Positions 1-9,872 of a stretch of DNA of 64,000 nucleotides are shown one piece after another; positions within the stretch are counted from its first letter, which is position 1, and every line of letters starts with the position of its first letter. Made by a program: the position numbers and the translations under genes. The notes beneath the pieces are model-generated. The model saw only the letters and a program-made list of their open reading frames with translations, ran no database searches and was not told the origin of the DNA. Origin of the DNA: Clostridiales bacterium (GTDB lineage: Bacteria > Bacillota > Clostridia > Lachnospirales > Lachnospiraceae); the NCBI GenBank assembly GCA_029010495.1, contig JAQXKO010000012.1, positions 90,978 through 154,977 on the forward strand, given 5' to 3'.

Positions 1-1
1 A

Positions 2-760
2 GTATTGTTTACTATATTTACGATAATCCTGAATTTGAAATTTAAAGTGAAAAACGTTGAAGTGACAGGTAATATCTGGTATACGGATGATGAAATAAAA
101 AATACTCTTCAGACATCATTCATTGATAATTATACGGTTTTTTTTAAGCTTCACTATATGATAAGAAAAGCACCGGAGATGCCTTTTGTGGATAAATTAA
201 GCATAAAGGTTACGGGTACGGAAACAATTTCAATCAGGGTATACGAAAAGAATATTGTGGGCTGTGTGTATGAGATGGGTGATTATCTGTATTTTGATAA
301 AGACGGATATGTGATTTCTAACAAGGCTGAGCAGGCAAACAATGTTCCCAGAATTGAAGGACTTGACTATACTTCTCTGGTCATTGGCAAGAAATTAGAG
401 ACAAGCAATGATAAAATATTTAATGTTATATTAAGCCTTACCCAGAATATTGATAAACAAAAGCTTCAGGTTGACGCAATTGTATTTGATCAGAATTTTG
501 AAATAACAATACAGTGTACAGACGGTAATGTGGTTTATCTCGGTAAAAACAACAGATACGATGAAGTGATTCAGGCGCTTCCGAACATCTTAAAGGCTGC
601 GGAAGAAAAGAAAACACTGTACTGGATTGATATGTCGGGATTTTCCAGAGACAATACGACTATTCTTGCCAAGTTTTTGAACAGTGACGGAATCGATCCT
701 TCCCATTCAATCGATCCCGACGGCGAAAAGGATGATGAACCTGAAACTAAAACTGAATAA
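2..760 (+). CDS. ftsQ: FtsQ/DivIB cell-division protein, 5' end outside window
   Basis: The frame is open to the left edge, so the N-terminus (cytoplasmic tail and most of the membrane anchor) is missing; a TTG at position 5 is unlikely to be the real start. What remains begins at the end of a hydrophobic segment and runs straight into a POTRA-like stretch (KVKNVEVTGNIWYTDDEI), the hallmark of FtsQ/DivIB. A beta-rich extracytoplasmic domain and an acidic tail follow. FtsQ is the bitopic hub of the divisome that bridges early and late division proteins. Its place just upstream of ftsZ matches the family's usual dcw context; ftsA is not between them, as is common in Lachnospiraceae. The assignment rests on the POTRA motif plus synteny. 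Confidence 0.85.
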   Translation, partial: VLFTIFTIILNLKFKVKNVEVTGNIWYTDDEIKNTLQTSFIDNYTVFFKLHYMIRKAPEMPFVDKLSIKVTGTETISIRVYEKNIVGCVYEMGDYLYFDKDGYVISNKAEQANNVPRIEGLDYTSLVIGKKLETSNDKIFNVILSLTQNIDKQKLQVDAIVFDQNFEITIQCTDGNVVYLGKNNRYDEVIQALPNILKAAEEKKTLYWIDMSGFSRDNTTILAKFLNSDGIDPSHSIDPDGEKDDEPETKTE

Positions 761-827
761 TACTGCGACATTGAACATTATTATTCGGGATATAACTAAA
801 ATTTTTATAAATTATATAAAATAGTAC

Positions 828-856
828 TTGATAAATTCGGTAAAAAATAATAATAT
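828..856 (+). promoter_or_regulatory. Candidate sigma-A promoter for ftsZ
   Basis: TTGATA (828-833), a 17-bp spacer and TAATAT (851-856) lie in the 177-nt AT-rich gap between ftsQ and ftsZ. This gives a leader of about 75 nt, so ftsZ may be transcribed separately from ftsQ. Each hexamer differs from consensus, so the call is moderate. Confidence 0.4.
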
Positions 857-937
857 ATACTATATATGATAAAAAGGGAATACTTTGAAAGTTTATTATT
901 TATAGATTTTTGAAGAAAGCAGAAGGAGGATAATGTT

Positions 938-2113
938 TTGCTTGAAATCAGAGGAAACGAAAATGGACCAGCAGCTACAATTCGCGTAATTGGTGTTGGT
1001 GGCGGCGGTAATAACGCTGTTAACAGAATGATCGAGGAAGGAGTAGTAGGAGTTGACTTCGTGTGTGTAAACACTGACAAGCAGCATCTTACATCATGCA
1101 AAGCACCACAGTGTATTCAGATTGGTGAAAAGCTTACAAAAGGTCTTGGTGCCGGCGCACAGCCTGAGGTTGGAGCAAAGGCAGCTGAGGAAAATGTAGA
1201 AGAATTAAAGGATATTATCGCAGGCAGCGATATGGTATTCGTTACATGTGGTATGGGTGGCGGAACCGGTACGGGTGCAGCTCCTGTTGTGGCTCAAATC
1301 GCAAAAGATATGGGAGTACTTACAGTAGGTATCGTTACAAAGCCTTTCCGTTTTGAAGGAAAGCAGCGTATGACTAATGCCCTCGGCGGTATTGACAGAC
1401 TTCGTCAGGCAGTTGATACACTTATTGTTATTCCTAATGACAAGCTTCTCCAGATTGTTGACAGAAGAACAACCATTCCTGAAGCATTGAAGAAAGCAGA
1501 TGAGGTTCTTCAGCAGGGTGTTCAGGGTATTACAGACCTCATTAACGTATCAAGCCTTATTAACCTTGACTTCGCTGATGTTCAGACAGTTATGAAGGAC
1601 AAGGGTATTGCACACATCGGTATCGGTATCGGTTCAGGTGATGACAAGTGTATGGATGCCGTTAAGCAGGCAACAACAAGCCCACTCCTTGAGACAAGTA
1701 TTCAAAATGCAAGTCATATTATGATAAATATTACAGGTGATATCAGCCTTATTGAAGCTGATGAAGCTGCATCATATGTTCAGGAACTTGCAGGAGATTC
1801 CGCAAATATCATCTTTGGTGCAAACTATGATGAGTCAACTCCTGACCAGTGTAAGATTACGGTAATTGCTACCGGTCTTGAAGAAGTTGAGGTTCCGGGA
1901 GCACAGCCAAGAGGCGGTATGTTTGCAACTCCCGTAAATAATTCGGTTAAGCCTGCTGCAACACCTGTAAAACCGGCATTTGCAACAGATGTCAAGCAGG
2001 GATTCCCACAGGCAAAGCCTGCAGCTCCAAGCTATCAGGCTCCAAATTATACAAAGAGTTCTCAGGATTCAGGCATCAAGATTCCTGATTTCTTACAGAA
2101 GAATAAAAGATAA
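938..2113 (+). CDS. ftsZ: Cell division GTPase FtsZ
   Basis: Tubulin-like GTPase that polymerises into the Z-ring at midcell and recruits the divisome. The 391-residue protein has the N-terminal nucleotide fold ([17 protein letters not shown]), the tubulin signature GGGTGTG near residue 110, the T7-loop region (INLDFADV) that completes the GTPase site of the next subunit, a proline/alanine-rich variable linker from about residue 325, and the conserved C-terminal peptide [12 protein letters not shown] that docks membrane tethers. The start is TTG at 938, set by AGGAGG at 924-929; the nearby ATG at 933 is out of frame. A strong terminator follows. Length and all motifs are normal for the family. 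Confidence 0.98.
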   Translation: MLEIRGNENGPAATIRVIGVGGGGNNAVNRMIEEGVVGVDFVCVNTDKQHLTSCKAPQCIQIGEKLTKGLGAGAQPEVGAKAAEENVEELKDIIAGSDMVFVTCGMGGGTGTGAAPVVAQIAKDMGVLTVGIVTKPFRFEGKQRMTNALGGIDRLRQAVDTLIVIPNDKLLQIVDRRTTIPEALKKADEVLQQGVQGITDLINVSSLINLDFADVQTVMKDKGIAHIGIGIGSGDDKCMDAVKQATTSPLLETSIQNASHIMINITGDISLIEADEAASYVQELAGDSANIIFGANYDESTPDQCKITVIATGLEEVEVPGAQPRGGMFATPVNNSVKPAATPVKPAFATDVKQGFPQAKPAAPSYQAPNYTKSSQDSGIKIPDFLQKNKR

Positions 2114-2132
2114 TTTTTAATCGGTTAATCAT

Positions 2133-2166
2133 AAGCTTACAGGTTTTTGCCTGTAAGCTTTTTTAT
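2133..2166 (+). terminator. Rho-independent terminator of ftsZ
   Basis: An 11-bp perfect stem (AAGCTTACAGG / CCTGTAAGCTT) with a T-rich loop is followed directly by a run of T residues, 20 nt after the ftsZ stop. Confidence 0.9.
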
Positions 2167-2254
2167 TTTTTCGAATATGCGGAATAATATATAAGGCATA
2201 TATAATTATGCTTCTTAGGATTATAATCAAAGCTTTATTTAATTCTATGTTTGA

Positions 2255-2283
2255 TTGACACTTCACTTCAAAAATGATATATT
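2255..2283 (+). promoter_or_regulatory. Promoter of the Y-polymerase gene
   Basis: Consensus TTGACA (2255-2260), 17-bp spacer, TATATT (2278-2283). It places transcription start near 2290 and rules out coding starts upstream of the ATG at 2318. I saw no LexA-type palindrome around it, so SOS control is not supported by sequence. Confidence 0.75.
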
Positions 2284-2317
2284 TATAAGGGGATTTTATG
2301 CCGTCCGGGGAGTTAAT

Positions 2318-3814
2318 ATGGAGAAGAGTTACATCGCAATTGATTTGAAATCTTTTTATGCTTCGGTTGAGTGCAGGGAAAGAGGTTTAAACGCTCTTGA
2401 TGCAAATCTTGTTGTTGCAGATGAATCAAGAACAGACAAAACCATATGTCTTGCAGTTTCGCCATCACTTAAATCTTATGGAATACCCGGCAGACCAAGG
2501 CTTTTTGAGGTTAAGTCGAAGATTAATCATGAAAACAGGCTCAGAATGGCAAAGGGTGAGAAATCCTGGCTTAAGTCAGAGCTTGATGCTGATATAAACA
2601 GACAGATTGATTTCCTGATTGCGCGACCGAGAATGGGACTGTATGTTGAATACAGTACCAGGATTTATAACATTTATCTTAAATATGTATCTCCTGAAGA
2701 TGTACATGTCTATTCAATTGATGAGGTGTTTATTGATGTTACTCCTTATCTGAAAACGTATAATACAACTCCCAGAGAGCTTGCGATGACAATGATAAGA
2801 GATGTATTGAGGGAAACAGGCATTACTGCTACAGCAGGAATAGGAACTAATCTTTATCTTGCCAAAATTGCCATGGACATAGTGGCTAAGCATATGCCGC
2901 CTGATGAGGACGGAGTAAGAATTGCCGAGCTTGATGAGTTCAGCTACAGAAGGGACTTGTGGAATCATAAACCGTTAACTGATTTCTGGAGAATCGGAAG
3001 GGGCTATCAGAAGAGGCTGGCTTCCATCGGTCTGTATACTATGGGTCAGATAGCAAAATGCAGTATCGGGGATAAGTCTGACTACTACAATGAGAATTTG
3101 CTTTACAAAACCTTCGGTATCAATGCTGAGCTGCTGATTGACCATGCCTGGGGTTACGAGCCGGTTACAATAAAGGATATTAAAGACTACAAGCCCGAGA
3201 ATAACAGTATATCCACAGGACAGGTATTGCCCGAACCATATGATTATGAGGGCGGCAGGCTGGTTGTTCATGAAATGGCTGACCTTTTATCGCTTGACCT
3301 TGTAGATAAACGTCTGGTGTGCGACCAGATTGTATTAACTGTAGGATATGACATCGAAAATATTAAGGATAAGAAGCGGGCTTCGGTGTATACAGGGAAA
3401 ATAACCGTTGACCATTACGGAAGAGCTGTGCCCGAGCATGCTCACGGTACAATTAACCTCCCGTCATATACTTCTTCAACAAAACAGATTATCGCACATG
3501 TACTTGAGCTCTATAAGAGAATCGTAGACGAAAATCTGTTAATCAGAAGGATAAATATTTCTGCCAATCACGTTATTACAGAATCAAAGGCAAAGAAAAA
3601 AGAAGAATTTTCACAGCTTAGCTTTTTTGATTCGGATGATGGAGTCTGTATGCCCGGTAATGATGATGAGACGGAAAAGGAAAAGGATATCCAGCATGCA
3701 ATCCTCGATATAAAAAAGCGTTATGGGAAAAACGCAATTTTAAAGGGAATAAATCATCTGGACGGTGCTACGGCAAAGACGAGAAATGAGCAGATTGGAG
3801 GACACAGAAGGTGA
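2318..3814 (+). CDS. Y-family translesion DNA polymerase (UmuC/DinB/UvrX-like)
   Basis: Error-prone polymerase that inserts bases opposite damaged template. The 498-residue protein has the palm motif IAIDLKSFYASVE with metal ligand D9, the second catalytic motif YSIDEVFID (D135, E136), a TAGIGTNLYLAKIA motif, a helix-hairpin-helix (FWRIGRGYQKRLASIGL), and a little-finger domain. Near the C-terminus SQLSFFDSDD resembles a beta-clamp-binding motif (QLxLF type), expected for a polymerase recruited to stalled forks. The ATG at 2318 has GGGGAG 6 nt upstream and lies downstream of the promoter. It overlaps the next small gene by four bases (GTGA). The pairing with a YolD-like gene favours the UvrX/YqjW group over classical DinB. 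Confidence 0.85.
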   Translation: MEKSYIAIDLKSFYASVECRERGLNALDANLVVADESRTDKTICLAVSPSLKSYGIPGRPRLFEVKSKINHENRLRMAKGEKSWLKSELDADINRQIDFLIARPRMGLYVEYSTRIYNIYLKYVSPEDVHVYSIDEVFIDVTPYLKTYNTTPRELAMTMIRDVLRETGITATAGIGTNLYLAKIAMDIVAKHMPPDEDGVRIAELDEFSYRRDLWNHKPLTDFWRIGRGYQKRLASIGLYTMGQIAKCSIGDKSDYYNENLLYKTFGINAELLIDHAWGYEPVTIKDIKDYKPENNSISTGQVLPEPYDYEGGRLVVHEMADLLSLDLVDKRLVCDQIVLTVGYDIENIKDKKRASVYTGKITVDHYGRAVPEHAHGTINLPSYTSSTKQIIAHVLELYKRIVDENLLIRRINISANHVITESKAKKKEEFSQLSFFDSDDGVCMPGNDDETEKEKDIQHAILDIKKRYGKNAILKGINHLDGATAKTRNEQIGGHRR

Positions 3815-4002
3815 AAAACGAGCTTGACGATTATTCTGACCTGATAAATAAGCCATATATAAAGTCAAAGCAGTATGCTCATATGTCCGTATCTGACAGA
3901 GCAGCCCAGTTCTCGGCATTTGCAGCACTTACCGGCTATGAGGAAGCCATTGAGAAAACTAAGGAAAACGCAGAAGAAAAATATGAACACGAATACGAAT
4001 AG
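3811..4002 (+). CDS. YolD-like small protein paired with the Y-family polymerase
   Basis: A 63-residue hydrophilic protein with the core SDRAAQFSAFAALTGYEEAI, which I recognise from YolD-like proteins encoded next to Y-family polymerases in Firmicutes. Its molecular role is not established; partnership with the polymerase is inferred from the recurrent pairing. GTG start at 3811 overlaps the polymerase stop (translational coupling), with GGAGG at 3797-3801. The C-terminal third is a charged helix rich in Glu and Lys. It ends 13 nt before tex. The short length and charged tail limit certainty. Confidence 0.65.
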   Translation: MKNELDDYSDLINKPYIKSKQYAHMSVSDRAAQFSAFAALTGYEEAIEKTKENAEEKYEHEYE

Positions 4003-4015
4003 ACTGGAGAGGAAT

Positions 4016-6154
4016 ATGGATATCAATTTATGTCTTTCAGAGGAATTTTCGATAAAAAAATGGCAGGCGGATGCTGCCGTAAAGCTTATTGACGAGGGCA
4101 ATACCATACCGTTTATTGCCCGATACAGAAAAGAAGCTACAGGGTCACTTGATGATGAATGCTTAAGAAAGCTGTTTACAAGACTTAATTATCTTAGAAA
4201 TCTTGAGGAGAGAAAGGAACAGGTAATTAATCTTATTGAGGAACAGGGTAAGCTTACGGAGGAGCTTAGAAAAGAAATAATTGCCGCTACGACGCTTGTC
4301 AAGGTTGAGGATTTATACAGACCGTATAAACAGAAGAAGCGTACCAGAGCCACAATAGCTAAGGAAAAAGGACTTGAACCTCTGGCTGATATGATTTATT
4401 TACAGACTGCGGGCACCGATATTTATGCTGAGGCTGTAATATATGTTTCAGAGGAAAAGGGTGTAGGAGGCGTTGAAGAAGCAATTTCGGGTGCTGCTGA
4501 TATTCTGGCTGAGATTGTTTCCGATAATGCAGAATACAGAGCTTATATCAGAAAAGAGACTTATAAAAAGGGCACCATTATTTCAAAGGCAAAAGACATT
4601 GATGTACAGTCGGTATATGAAAATTATTATGATTATACTGAAAATGTTTCAAGGCTTGCTTCTCACAGAGTATTGGCGCTTAACCGCGGTGAAAATGAGA
4701 AATTCATTACAGTTAAGCTTGAGGCGCCTGTTGATGATATAATTAATTATCTGAACAGGAAGATTATTACGGGAAGAAACAAATCGGCCGCTGCCGTTCT
4801 TGAAAATGCAATAACCGATGCATACAACAGACTTATTGCTCCTGCGATTGAACGCGAAATCAGAAATGAATTGACTGAAAAGGCAGAGGATGGTGCAATT
4901 GATGTATTTGGCAAAAATCTAAAACAGCTTCTCATGCAGCCGCCTATTTCCGGAGAGGTGGTTCTCGGTTGGGACCCCGCCTTCAGAACAGGCTGCAAGC
5001 TTGCAGTTGTTGATGCTACGGGAAAGGTTCTTGATACAACTGTTGTATACCCTACGGCACCTACAAATGAATATAAAATAAAGCAGGCAAAGGATACCGT
5101 AAAGTCATTAATAAAGAAATATAAAATTACGTTAATATCGATTGGAAACGGTACTGCTTCGAGAGAATCTGAGCAGATTGTTGTTGATATTTTAAAGGAA
5201 ATACCTGAAAAGGTCTGCTATGTTATTACAAATGAAGCGGGTGCGTCAGTTTATTCTGCCAGTGAGCTCGCAACAGAGGAATTTCCTGAGTTTGATGTCG
5301 GACAGAGAAGTGCGGCATCAATTGCGAGACGTGTTCAGGATCCGCTGGCGGAACTTGTTAAAATTGACCCGAAGGCAATAGGAGTAGGTCAGTATCAGCA
5401 CGATATGAATCCAAGAAAGCTCGATATGGCTCTTGGAGGAGTTGTTGAGGATTGTGTTAATACTGTGGGCGTCGATTTAAATACAGCCTCTGCAGCTCTT
5501 TTGGAGTATGTTGCCGGCATCAATAAAACAATAGCAAAGAATATAGTTACATACAGAGAGGAAAACGGAAGGTTTAAGACAAGAAAGGAGCTGCAAAAGG
5601 TCGCAAAGCTCGGACCGAAGGCGTACGAGCAGTGTGCAGGCTTTCTTCGTATTGCAGGTGGCAGTAATCCTCTTGACAATACCGGAGTGCATCCTGAAAG
5701 CTATGACGCTGCAGAAAAGCTTATAAAGAGATTTGGTCTTGATGTTAATAATATCAAGAACGATAACACATTGCTTTCAATCAGGGATTATTCTTCTCTT
5801 GCCAGGGAGCTTGGTATAGGAGAGCCTACACTGCGTGATATGGTTAAGGAGATATCAAGACCCGGACGTGATCCGAGAGAAGATATGCCGGCGCCTGTTC
5901 TTCGTACGGACGTACTTGGGATGGAGGATCTGAAGCCCGGAATGATATTAAAGGGAACAGTCAGAAATGTTATTGATTTTGGCGCATTTGTTGACATAGG
6001 TGTTCATCAGGACGGTCTGGTGCATATTTCAAAGCTGACAAAGAAATATGTAAAGCATCCTCTTGAGATTGTCAGTGTCGGAGATGTGATCGAGGTTAAG
6101 GTACTTGATGTTGATATTAAGAAAAAGAGAATTTCTTTAGAGAGAGTGGAGTAA
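4016..6154 (+). CDS. tex: Tex family S1 RNA-binding transcription accessory protein
   Basis: Cytoplasmic nucleic-acid-binding protein of the Tex/YhgF family, linked in other bacteria to transcription and stress tolerance. The 712 residues follow the known order: an N-terminal Tex helical region (NTIPFIARYRKEATGSLDD), a YqgF/RNase H-like fold beginning VVLGWDPAFRTGCKLAV, helix-hairpin-helix repeats (NTASAALLEYVAGINKTIAK and KVAKLGPKAYEQCAGFLRI), and a C-terminal S1 domain (GTVRNVIDFGAFVDIGVHQD). Start ATG 4016 is preceded by GGAGAGG at 4006-4012; longer in-frame starts would overlap the YolD-like gene. Its stop overlaps the next start by one base, so it heads a translationally coupled run. Confidence 0.95.
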   Translation: MDINLCLSEEFSIKKWQADAAVKLIDEGNTIPFIARYRKEATGSLDDECLRKLFTRLNYLRNLEERKEQVINLIEEQGKLTEELRKEIIAATTLVKVEDLYRPYKQKKRTRATIAKEKGLEPLADMIYLQTAGTDIYAEAVIYVSEEKGVGGVEEAISGAADILAEIVSDNAEYRAYIRKETYKKGTIISKAKDIDVQSVYENYYDYTENVSRLASHRVLALNRGENEKFITVKLEAPVDDIINYLNRKIITGRNKSAAAVLENAITDAYNRLIAPAIEREIRNELTEKAEDGAIDVFGKNLKQLLMQPPISGEVVLGWDPAFRTGCKLAVVDATGKVLDTTVVYPTAPTNEYKIKQAKDTVKSLIKKYKITLISIGNGTASRESEQIVVDILKEIPEKVCYVITNEAGASVYSASELATEEFPEFDVGQRSAASIARRVQDPLAELVKIDPKAIGVGQYQHDMNPRKLDMALGGVVEDCVNTVGVDLNTASAALLEYVAGINKTIAKNIVTYREENGRFKTRKELQKVAKLGPKAYEQCAGFLRIAGGSNPLDNTGVHPESYDAAEKLIKRFGLDVNNIKNDNTLLSIRDYSSLARELGIGEPTLRDMVKEISRPGRDPREDMPAPVLRTDVLGMEDLKPGMILKGTVRNVIDFGAFVDIGVHQDGLVHISKLTKKYVKHPLEIVSVGDVIEVKVLDVDIKKKRISLERVE

Positions 6155-7587
6155 TGGTTGAAAAGGGTGATGTGATTAAAGCAACGGAAGCTGATATATC
6201 CGGTGAAGCGGTTAAAAATAAATTTGAGGTCTTCTGGCTTATATATGTAACATCCTGCATGCTTGTCATGCCTATTGCGGAGGTTATATGTGAGGCAATG
6301 GACAGAACCTTTGCCTGGCAGGCGTACATATTGTCGTTTTACGGTCTGTTTGGCTTTGCGGCTGTTCTTATTGACAGAAAAATCAATGCAAAAAAGGATA
6401 AGATGTATCTGGGTGATTTTTTCTTTTATTCACTGTTGGCATTTATGTTGATTTCGTGGATTTTTTCGGAGGATGAATCCAATCTTACCCTTGCGTACAG
6501 GCTTAATACGGAATATAGCGAATGGCCTGACCATTTTCTTGCATATTATTCGCTGATGTATGGCGCGTCAAGGATAATCGGGGATAAATACAGAAAAATA
6601 ATTATATATGTATTTGTAGGCTTCGGGCTGTTAGAGGTAACGGTTGCAACATTACAGACGTTTGATATATACCTTGCAAAATGCATGTATACGCCTGAGA
6701 CAAATGACAGACTTGTTTCATACGGACTTACTCAGAATGTCAACTTCTACGGCGCAATTGCGGTTCTTGTTGTGGCTTTACTGACCGGAATTTTTATATT
6801 CGGCAGAAAAATTAATCTGTTAATTTATCTTCTGGGAATGTTTGCATTTTACACATTAATAGCCTGTGTTTCAAGACTGGCATGGGTAGGCTTTGCGGCG
6901 ATAATATTTTTTTATGTGGTATCAATGATTGTTTTCAGAAAAAAAACAAAGGCATCAATTCGAGGCCAGGCGGTAAGGTTTGTCTCAATATGTGCCGGAT
7001 TTATTGCAGTAATTATTATTGTTTTGTGCTTTAGAAGTGATTTGATAACATATAAAATTGACAGTTCATTCCGTCAGTTTGAGGAAATGAATGAGGAAAA
7101 CTCATTTGATGCATTTGGTTCAAAACGAGGATTAATATGGAAAAAGGGGCTGCGTACAGTGCCGACTCATTTTCTTACCGGCGTAGGACAGGACAATTAT
7201 ATATATGCATTCATAAGTGATCCTGAATGGAAGCAGGGAGATTATATGCAGCAGAAGGGTCACAATGAATACATCCACACACTTGTCACACAGGGCGTGC
7301 CTGCACTGATTAATTATCTGGCATTGTTAATATATGCAGGTATTACTGCATTTAATATAGTCATTAAGCAGCAGGGCGTGAGAAGATATACGACATGGAT
7401 ATTTTTCGGAATGTTTGCCGGCTATACTGCGCAGGCACTATTTAACAGTAGTATAATTAACGTAGCATTTTATTTCTGGATAGTAATCGGACTTATGATG
7501 CCGATTGATTCACAGAAGGAAATTAAGAAAATACATCCTATAGAGAAACTTAGAAGTTTGGAAGCAAAGCTGGAGAAGAAAAAATGA
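6154..7587 (+). CDS. O-antigen ligase/polymerase family (Wzy_C) membrane protein
   Basis: Polytopic protein of 477 residues with about 11 hydrophobic segments. It carries the Wzy_C-type region: a large extracytoplasmic loop with [24 protein letters not shown] and then [19 protein letters not shown], where the HN..IH cluster matches the conserved His of WaaL/O-antigen ligases. The family transfers or polymerises lipid-linked glycans at the outer face of the membrane; in a Gram-positive that means capsule, teichoic-acid-like or glycoprotein glycans. It overlaps tex by one base and the FAD oxidoreductase by four (ATGA). The substrate is unknown and no glycosyltransferase cluster is adjacent. Confidence 0.75.
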   Translation: MVEKGDVIKATEADISGEAVKNKFEVFWLIYVTSCMLVMPIAEVICEAMDRTFAWQAYILSFYGLFGFAAVLIDRKINAKKDKMYLGDFFFYSLLAFMLISWIFSEDESNLTLAYRLNTEYSEWPDHFLAYYSLMYGASRIIGDKYRKIIIYVFVGFGLLEVTVATLQTFDIYLAKCMYTPETNDRLVSYGLTQNVNFYGAIAVLVVALLTGIFIFGRKINLLIYLLGMFAFYTLIACVSRLAWVGFAAIIFFYVVSMIVFRKKTKASIRGQAVRFVSICAGFIAVIIIVLCFRSDLITYKIDSSFRQFEEMNEENSFDAFGSKRGLIWKKGLRTVPTHFLTGVGQDNYIYAFISDPEWKQGDYMQQKGHNEYIHTLVTQGVPALINYLALLIYAGITAFNIVIKQQGVRRYTTWIFFGMFAGYTAQALFNSSIINVAFYFWIVIGLMMPIDSQKEIKKIHPIEKLRSLEAKLEKKK

Positions 7588-9146
7588 GTAAAGTAATTGT
7601 AATCGGAGCCGGTCCTGCGGGACTGACTGCCGCCTATGAGTTATTAAACCGCGGCAGTGGCTATGATGTAGTCATTCTTGAAGAAAGCGATATGTTCGGA
7701 GGTATTTCCAAAACAGTTGTCCATAACGGTAACAGAATGGATATGGGCGGTCACCGTTTCTTCTCGAAAATACCTGAGGTTAATGAATGGTGGGATAAAA
7801 TGCTTCCGATGCAGGGAAGTCCTGCTAAGGATGATTTAATACTTAACAGGAATGTTTCTGTTGTAAAGGGAGGACCGAATCCGGAGACGGAAAATGAGGT
7901 AATGCTTTCAAGGCACAGGGTTTCCAGAATCTTTTTCGATAATAAATTTTATGATTATCCTATTTCGTTAAAGCTTGAAACATTTAAAAATATGGGCTTT
8001 TTTACAACGATAAAAGTCGGTGTCAGCTATATGAAGGCGCTAATTTTTAAAAAGCCTGAGACTAATCTCGAAAATTTTTATATTAACAGGTTTGGCAAGG
8101 TATTATATTCAATGTTTTTTGAGTATTATACGGAAAATCTCTGGGGAAGACATCCGAGTGAAATAGATGCTTCATGGGGCAACCAGCGAGTTAAGGGTCT
8201 GTCTATAGTGGCAGTCATTAAAGATGTTTTCGGCAAAATTTTTAAGAAAAATAATCGTAAGATTGAAACATCGCTTATTGAGACATTCAGATATCCCAAG
8301 CTCGGTCCGGGACAGTTGTGGGAGGTTACTGCAGAAAAAATTGCGGCAATGGGCGGCACAATTATTAAAAATGCAAAGGTCACCGGTGTTGTTAAGGGAG
8401 AGGATAATCTGATAAAAGCCGTAATATATGAAAAGGACGGTCAGCAGATAAGAATTGACGGTGATATCGTTATTTCATCAATGCCTGTCAAAGACCTTGT
8501 GTGCGGCATGAATGATGTTCCGGATGATATTTCTCGTATTGCAGAAGGACTGCCTTATCGTGATTATATGACATTGGGTGTGCTTGTAAATAAACTCAAT
8601 CTTAAAAATATGACAAATCTTAAAACTGTCGGAAATATTGTCCCCGACTGCTGGGTATATGTACAGGACAGAAGAGTTAAAATGGGCCGCTTCCAGATTT
8701 ATAACAACTGGTCGCCTTATCTGGTAAAGGATATTGAAAATACGGTATGGCTCGGGCTTGAGTATTTTGTAAACGAAGGCGATAAGACATGGAATATGAG
8801 TGAAGAAGAGTTCGCTGATCTTGCAATTAATGAAATGATCAGTATCGGTCTTATCAGCAGCAAAAATCAGGTTGCAGATTATCATATGGAAAAGATTAAA
8901 AAAGCATATCCTGCTTATTTTGACACATATAATGAGATAGACAGGCTTGTTGCCTATCTGTCTTCGATTGATAATCTGTACTGTGTAGGCAGAAACGGTC
9001 AGCACCGGTATAATAATATGGATCATTCAATGTGCACCTCCTTTGAGGCGGTTAATAATATTCTTTCCGGTAAAAAGGATAAATCCAATATCTGGAATGT
9101 TAACACCGAGAAGGAGTATCATGAAGAAAATAGTGGAAAAAAGTAA
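7584..9146 (+). CDS. FAD/NAD(P)-binding oxidoreductase, UDP-galactopyranose-mutase/amine-oxidase-like
   Basis: The 520-residue protein opens with a Rossmann dinucleotide motif ([21 protein letters not shown]), followed by FGGISKTV and the GGHRFFSK segment typical of the protoporphyrinogen-oxidase/UGM-like superfamily; the late [15 protein letters not shown] motif fits the C-terminal FAD-contact region. Members of this group next to glycan genes are often annotated as UDP-galactopyranose mutase, which interconverts UDP-galactopyranose and UDP-galactofuranose. The substrate cannot be set from sequence here. The four-base overlap with the O-antigen-ligase-like gene suggests a joint role in surface glycan assembly, which is inference. 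There are no membrane segments. Confidence 0.7.
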   Translation: MSKVIVIGAGPAGLTAAYELLNRGSGYDVVILEESDMFGGISKTVVHNGNRMDMGGHRFFSKIPEVNEWWDKMLPMQGSPAKDDLILNRNVSVVKGGPNPETENEVMLSRHRVSRIFFDNKFYDYPISLKLETFKNMGFFTTIKVGVSYMKALIFKKPETNLENFYINRFGKVLYSMFFEYYTENLWGRHPSEIDASWGNQRVKGLSIVAVIKDVFGKIFKKNNRKIETSLIETFRYPKLGPGQLWEVTAEKIAAMGGTIIKNAKVTGVVKGEDNLIKAVIYEKDGQQIRIDGDIVISSMPVKDLVCGMNDVPDDISRIAEGLPYRDYMTLGVLVNKLNLKNMTNLKTVGNIVPDCWVYVQDRRVKMGRFQIYNNWSPYLVKDIENTVWLGLEYFVNEGDKTWNMSEEEFADLAINEMISIGLISSKNQVADYHMEKIKKAYPAYFDTYNEIDRLVAYLSSIDNLYCVGRNGQHRYNNMDHSMCTSFEAVNNILSGKKDKSNIWNVNTEKEYHEENSGKK

Positions 9147-9155
9147 TAAAATCGG

Positions 9156-9184
9156 TTGACGAACACAAGAAGATGTGGTAGTAT
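9156..9184 (+). promoter_or_regulatory. Promoter for the small membrane protein at 9216
   Basis: TTGACG (9156-9161), 17-bp spacer, TAGTAT (9179-9184), 31 nt before the start codon. It separates this gene from the preceding run. Confidence 0.55.
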
Positions 9185-9215
9185 ATTCGAGATATAATAA
9201 AGGGAGGGAAAAAGA

Positions 9216-9728
9216 ATGTCAAAAGGACTTAAAATAAATATTTTCAGAATATTAGTTTTAGCAGCCTTTTTGACCGGTTTATTTTATTTCCTGTGTTTTT
9301 GTTATTCCTCCGGTCTTGCAGAAAAAAATGCAGGAGATGAAGCTTTTATGAAGTCGGTTGCATTATATTCAGGTGTTTATTGGATTTATCTTGTATGTAC
9401 CGTGCTTGCTTTTGTAATGAATTTTATCTGCTTTAATTATTCAGGGAAGGTTGTTTCTGTTATCAGAACATTTTTCCTTGCTCTTTCATTAATCGGTGTA
9501 TCTCTTCCGGTAAAGGTTATGTCATTCTTCAGCAAAGCTTGCAGGATTGATTATGATGATACTGATGAAGTTGACGAAATTCTTGATACATTCGGCAATA
9601 TTGACGTTATTTTGGGTGAAGAGCAGCTTATGTTTATTATTTGTTCATTTGCCGTTATTTTGTTTTTATTTGTTTTAGCAGTTACATCCGTTGCAGCACT
9701 TGTAAAAAATAATAGAAATAATAATTGA
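9216..9728 (+). CDS. Small integral membrane protein, function unknown
   Basis: I do not recognise this 170-residue protein. It has about four hydrophobic segments: near residues 10-32, 50-75, 80-100, and 137-163. An acidic extramembrane stretch (DYDDTDEVDEI) sits between the third and fourth. The start at 9216 has a strong AGGGAGGG site at 9201-9208. It has its own promoter and terminator, so it is monocistronic. No catalytic motif is visible. Confidence 0.75.
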   Translation: MSKGLKINIFRILVLAAFLTGLFYFLCFCYSSGLAEKNAGDEAFMKSVALYSGVYWIYLVCTVLAFVMNFICFNYSGKVVSVIRTFFLALSLIGVSLPVKVMSFFSKACRIDYDDTDEVDEILDTFGNIDVILGEEQLMFIICSFAVILFLFVLAVTSVAALVKNNRNNN

Positions 9729-9739
9729 TTTCAAATTGA

Positions 9740-9768
9740 CGACTCCATTTTATTGGAGTCGTTTTTTT
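9740..9768 (+). terminator. Rho-independent terminator
   Basis: An 8-bp stem CGACTCCA / TGGAGTCG with a 6-nt loop and seven T residues follows the stop codon of the small membrane protein. Confidence 0.9.
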
Positions 9769-9799
9769 GGGAAGCTTAAGTATTGATATTTTTTATTCC

Positions 9800-9825
9800 A
9801 AAACAGTAGACAAAAATACTGTTTT
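9800..9825 (+). promoter_or_regulatory. Perfect inverted repeat upstream of carB
   Basis: AAAACAGTA (9800-9808) and TACTGTTTT (9817-9825) form a 9-bp perfect inverted repeat with an 8-nt centre. It sits just upstream of a TATAAT at 9840-9845, where it would cover the -35 region of the carB promoter. It has no T-tract suited to termination, so an operator is more likely. The regulator is unknown. Confidence 0.5.
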
Positions 9826-9872
9826 TGATTAAAATAATATATAATTTTCAGTATGGGAATGGAGGACTTTTT

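Noticed and set aside
2255..2317. Longer N-terminus for the Y-family polymerase
   Set aside because: The apparent TTG start at 2255 is part of the -35 TTGACA of the gene's own promoter; the conserved protein starts at 2318.
8478..9026. 182-codon frame on the minus strand
   Set aside because: It is wholly antisense to the FAD oxidoreductase, and its translation shows no domain pattern and no ribosome binding site.
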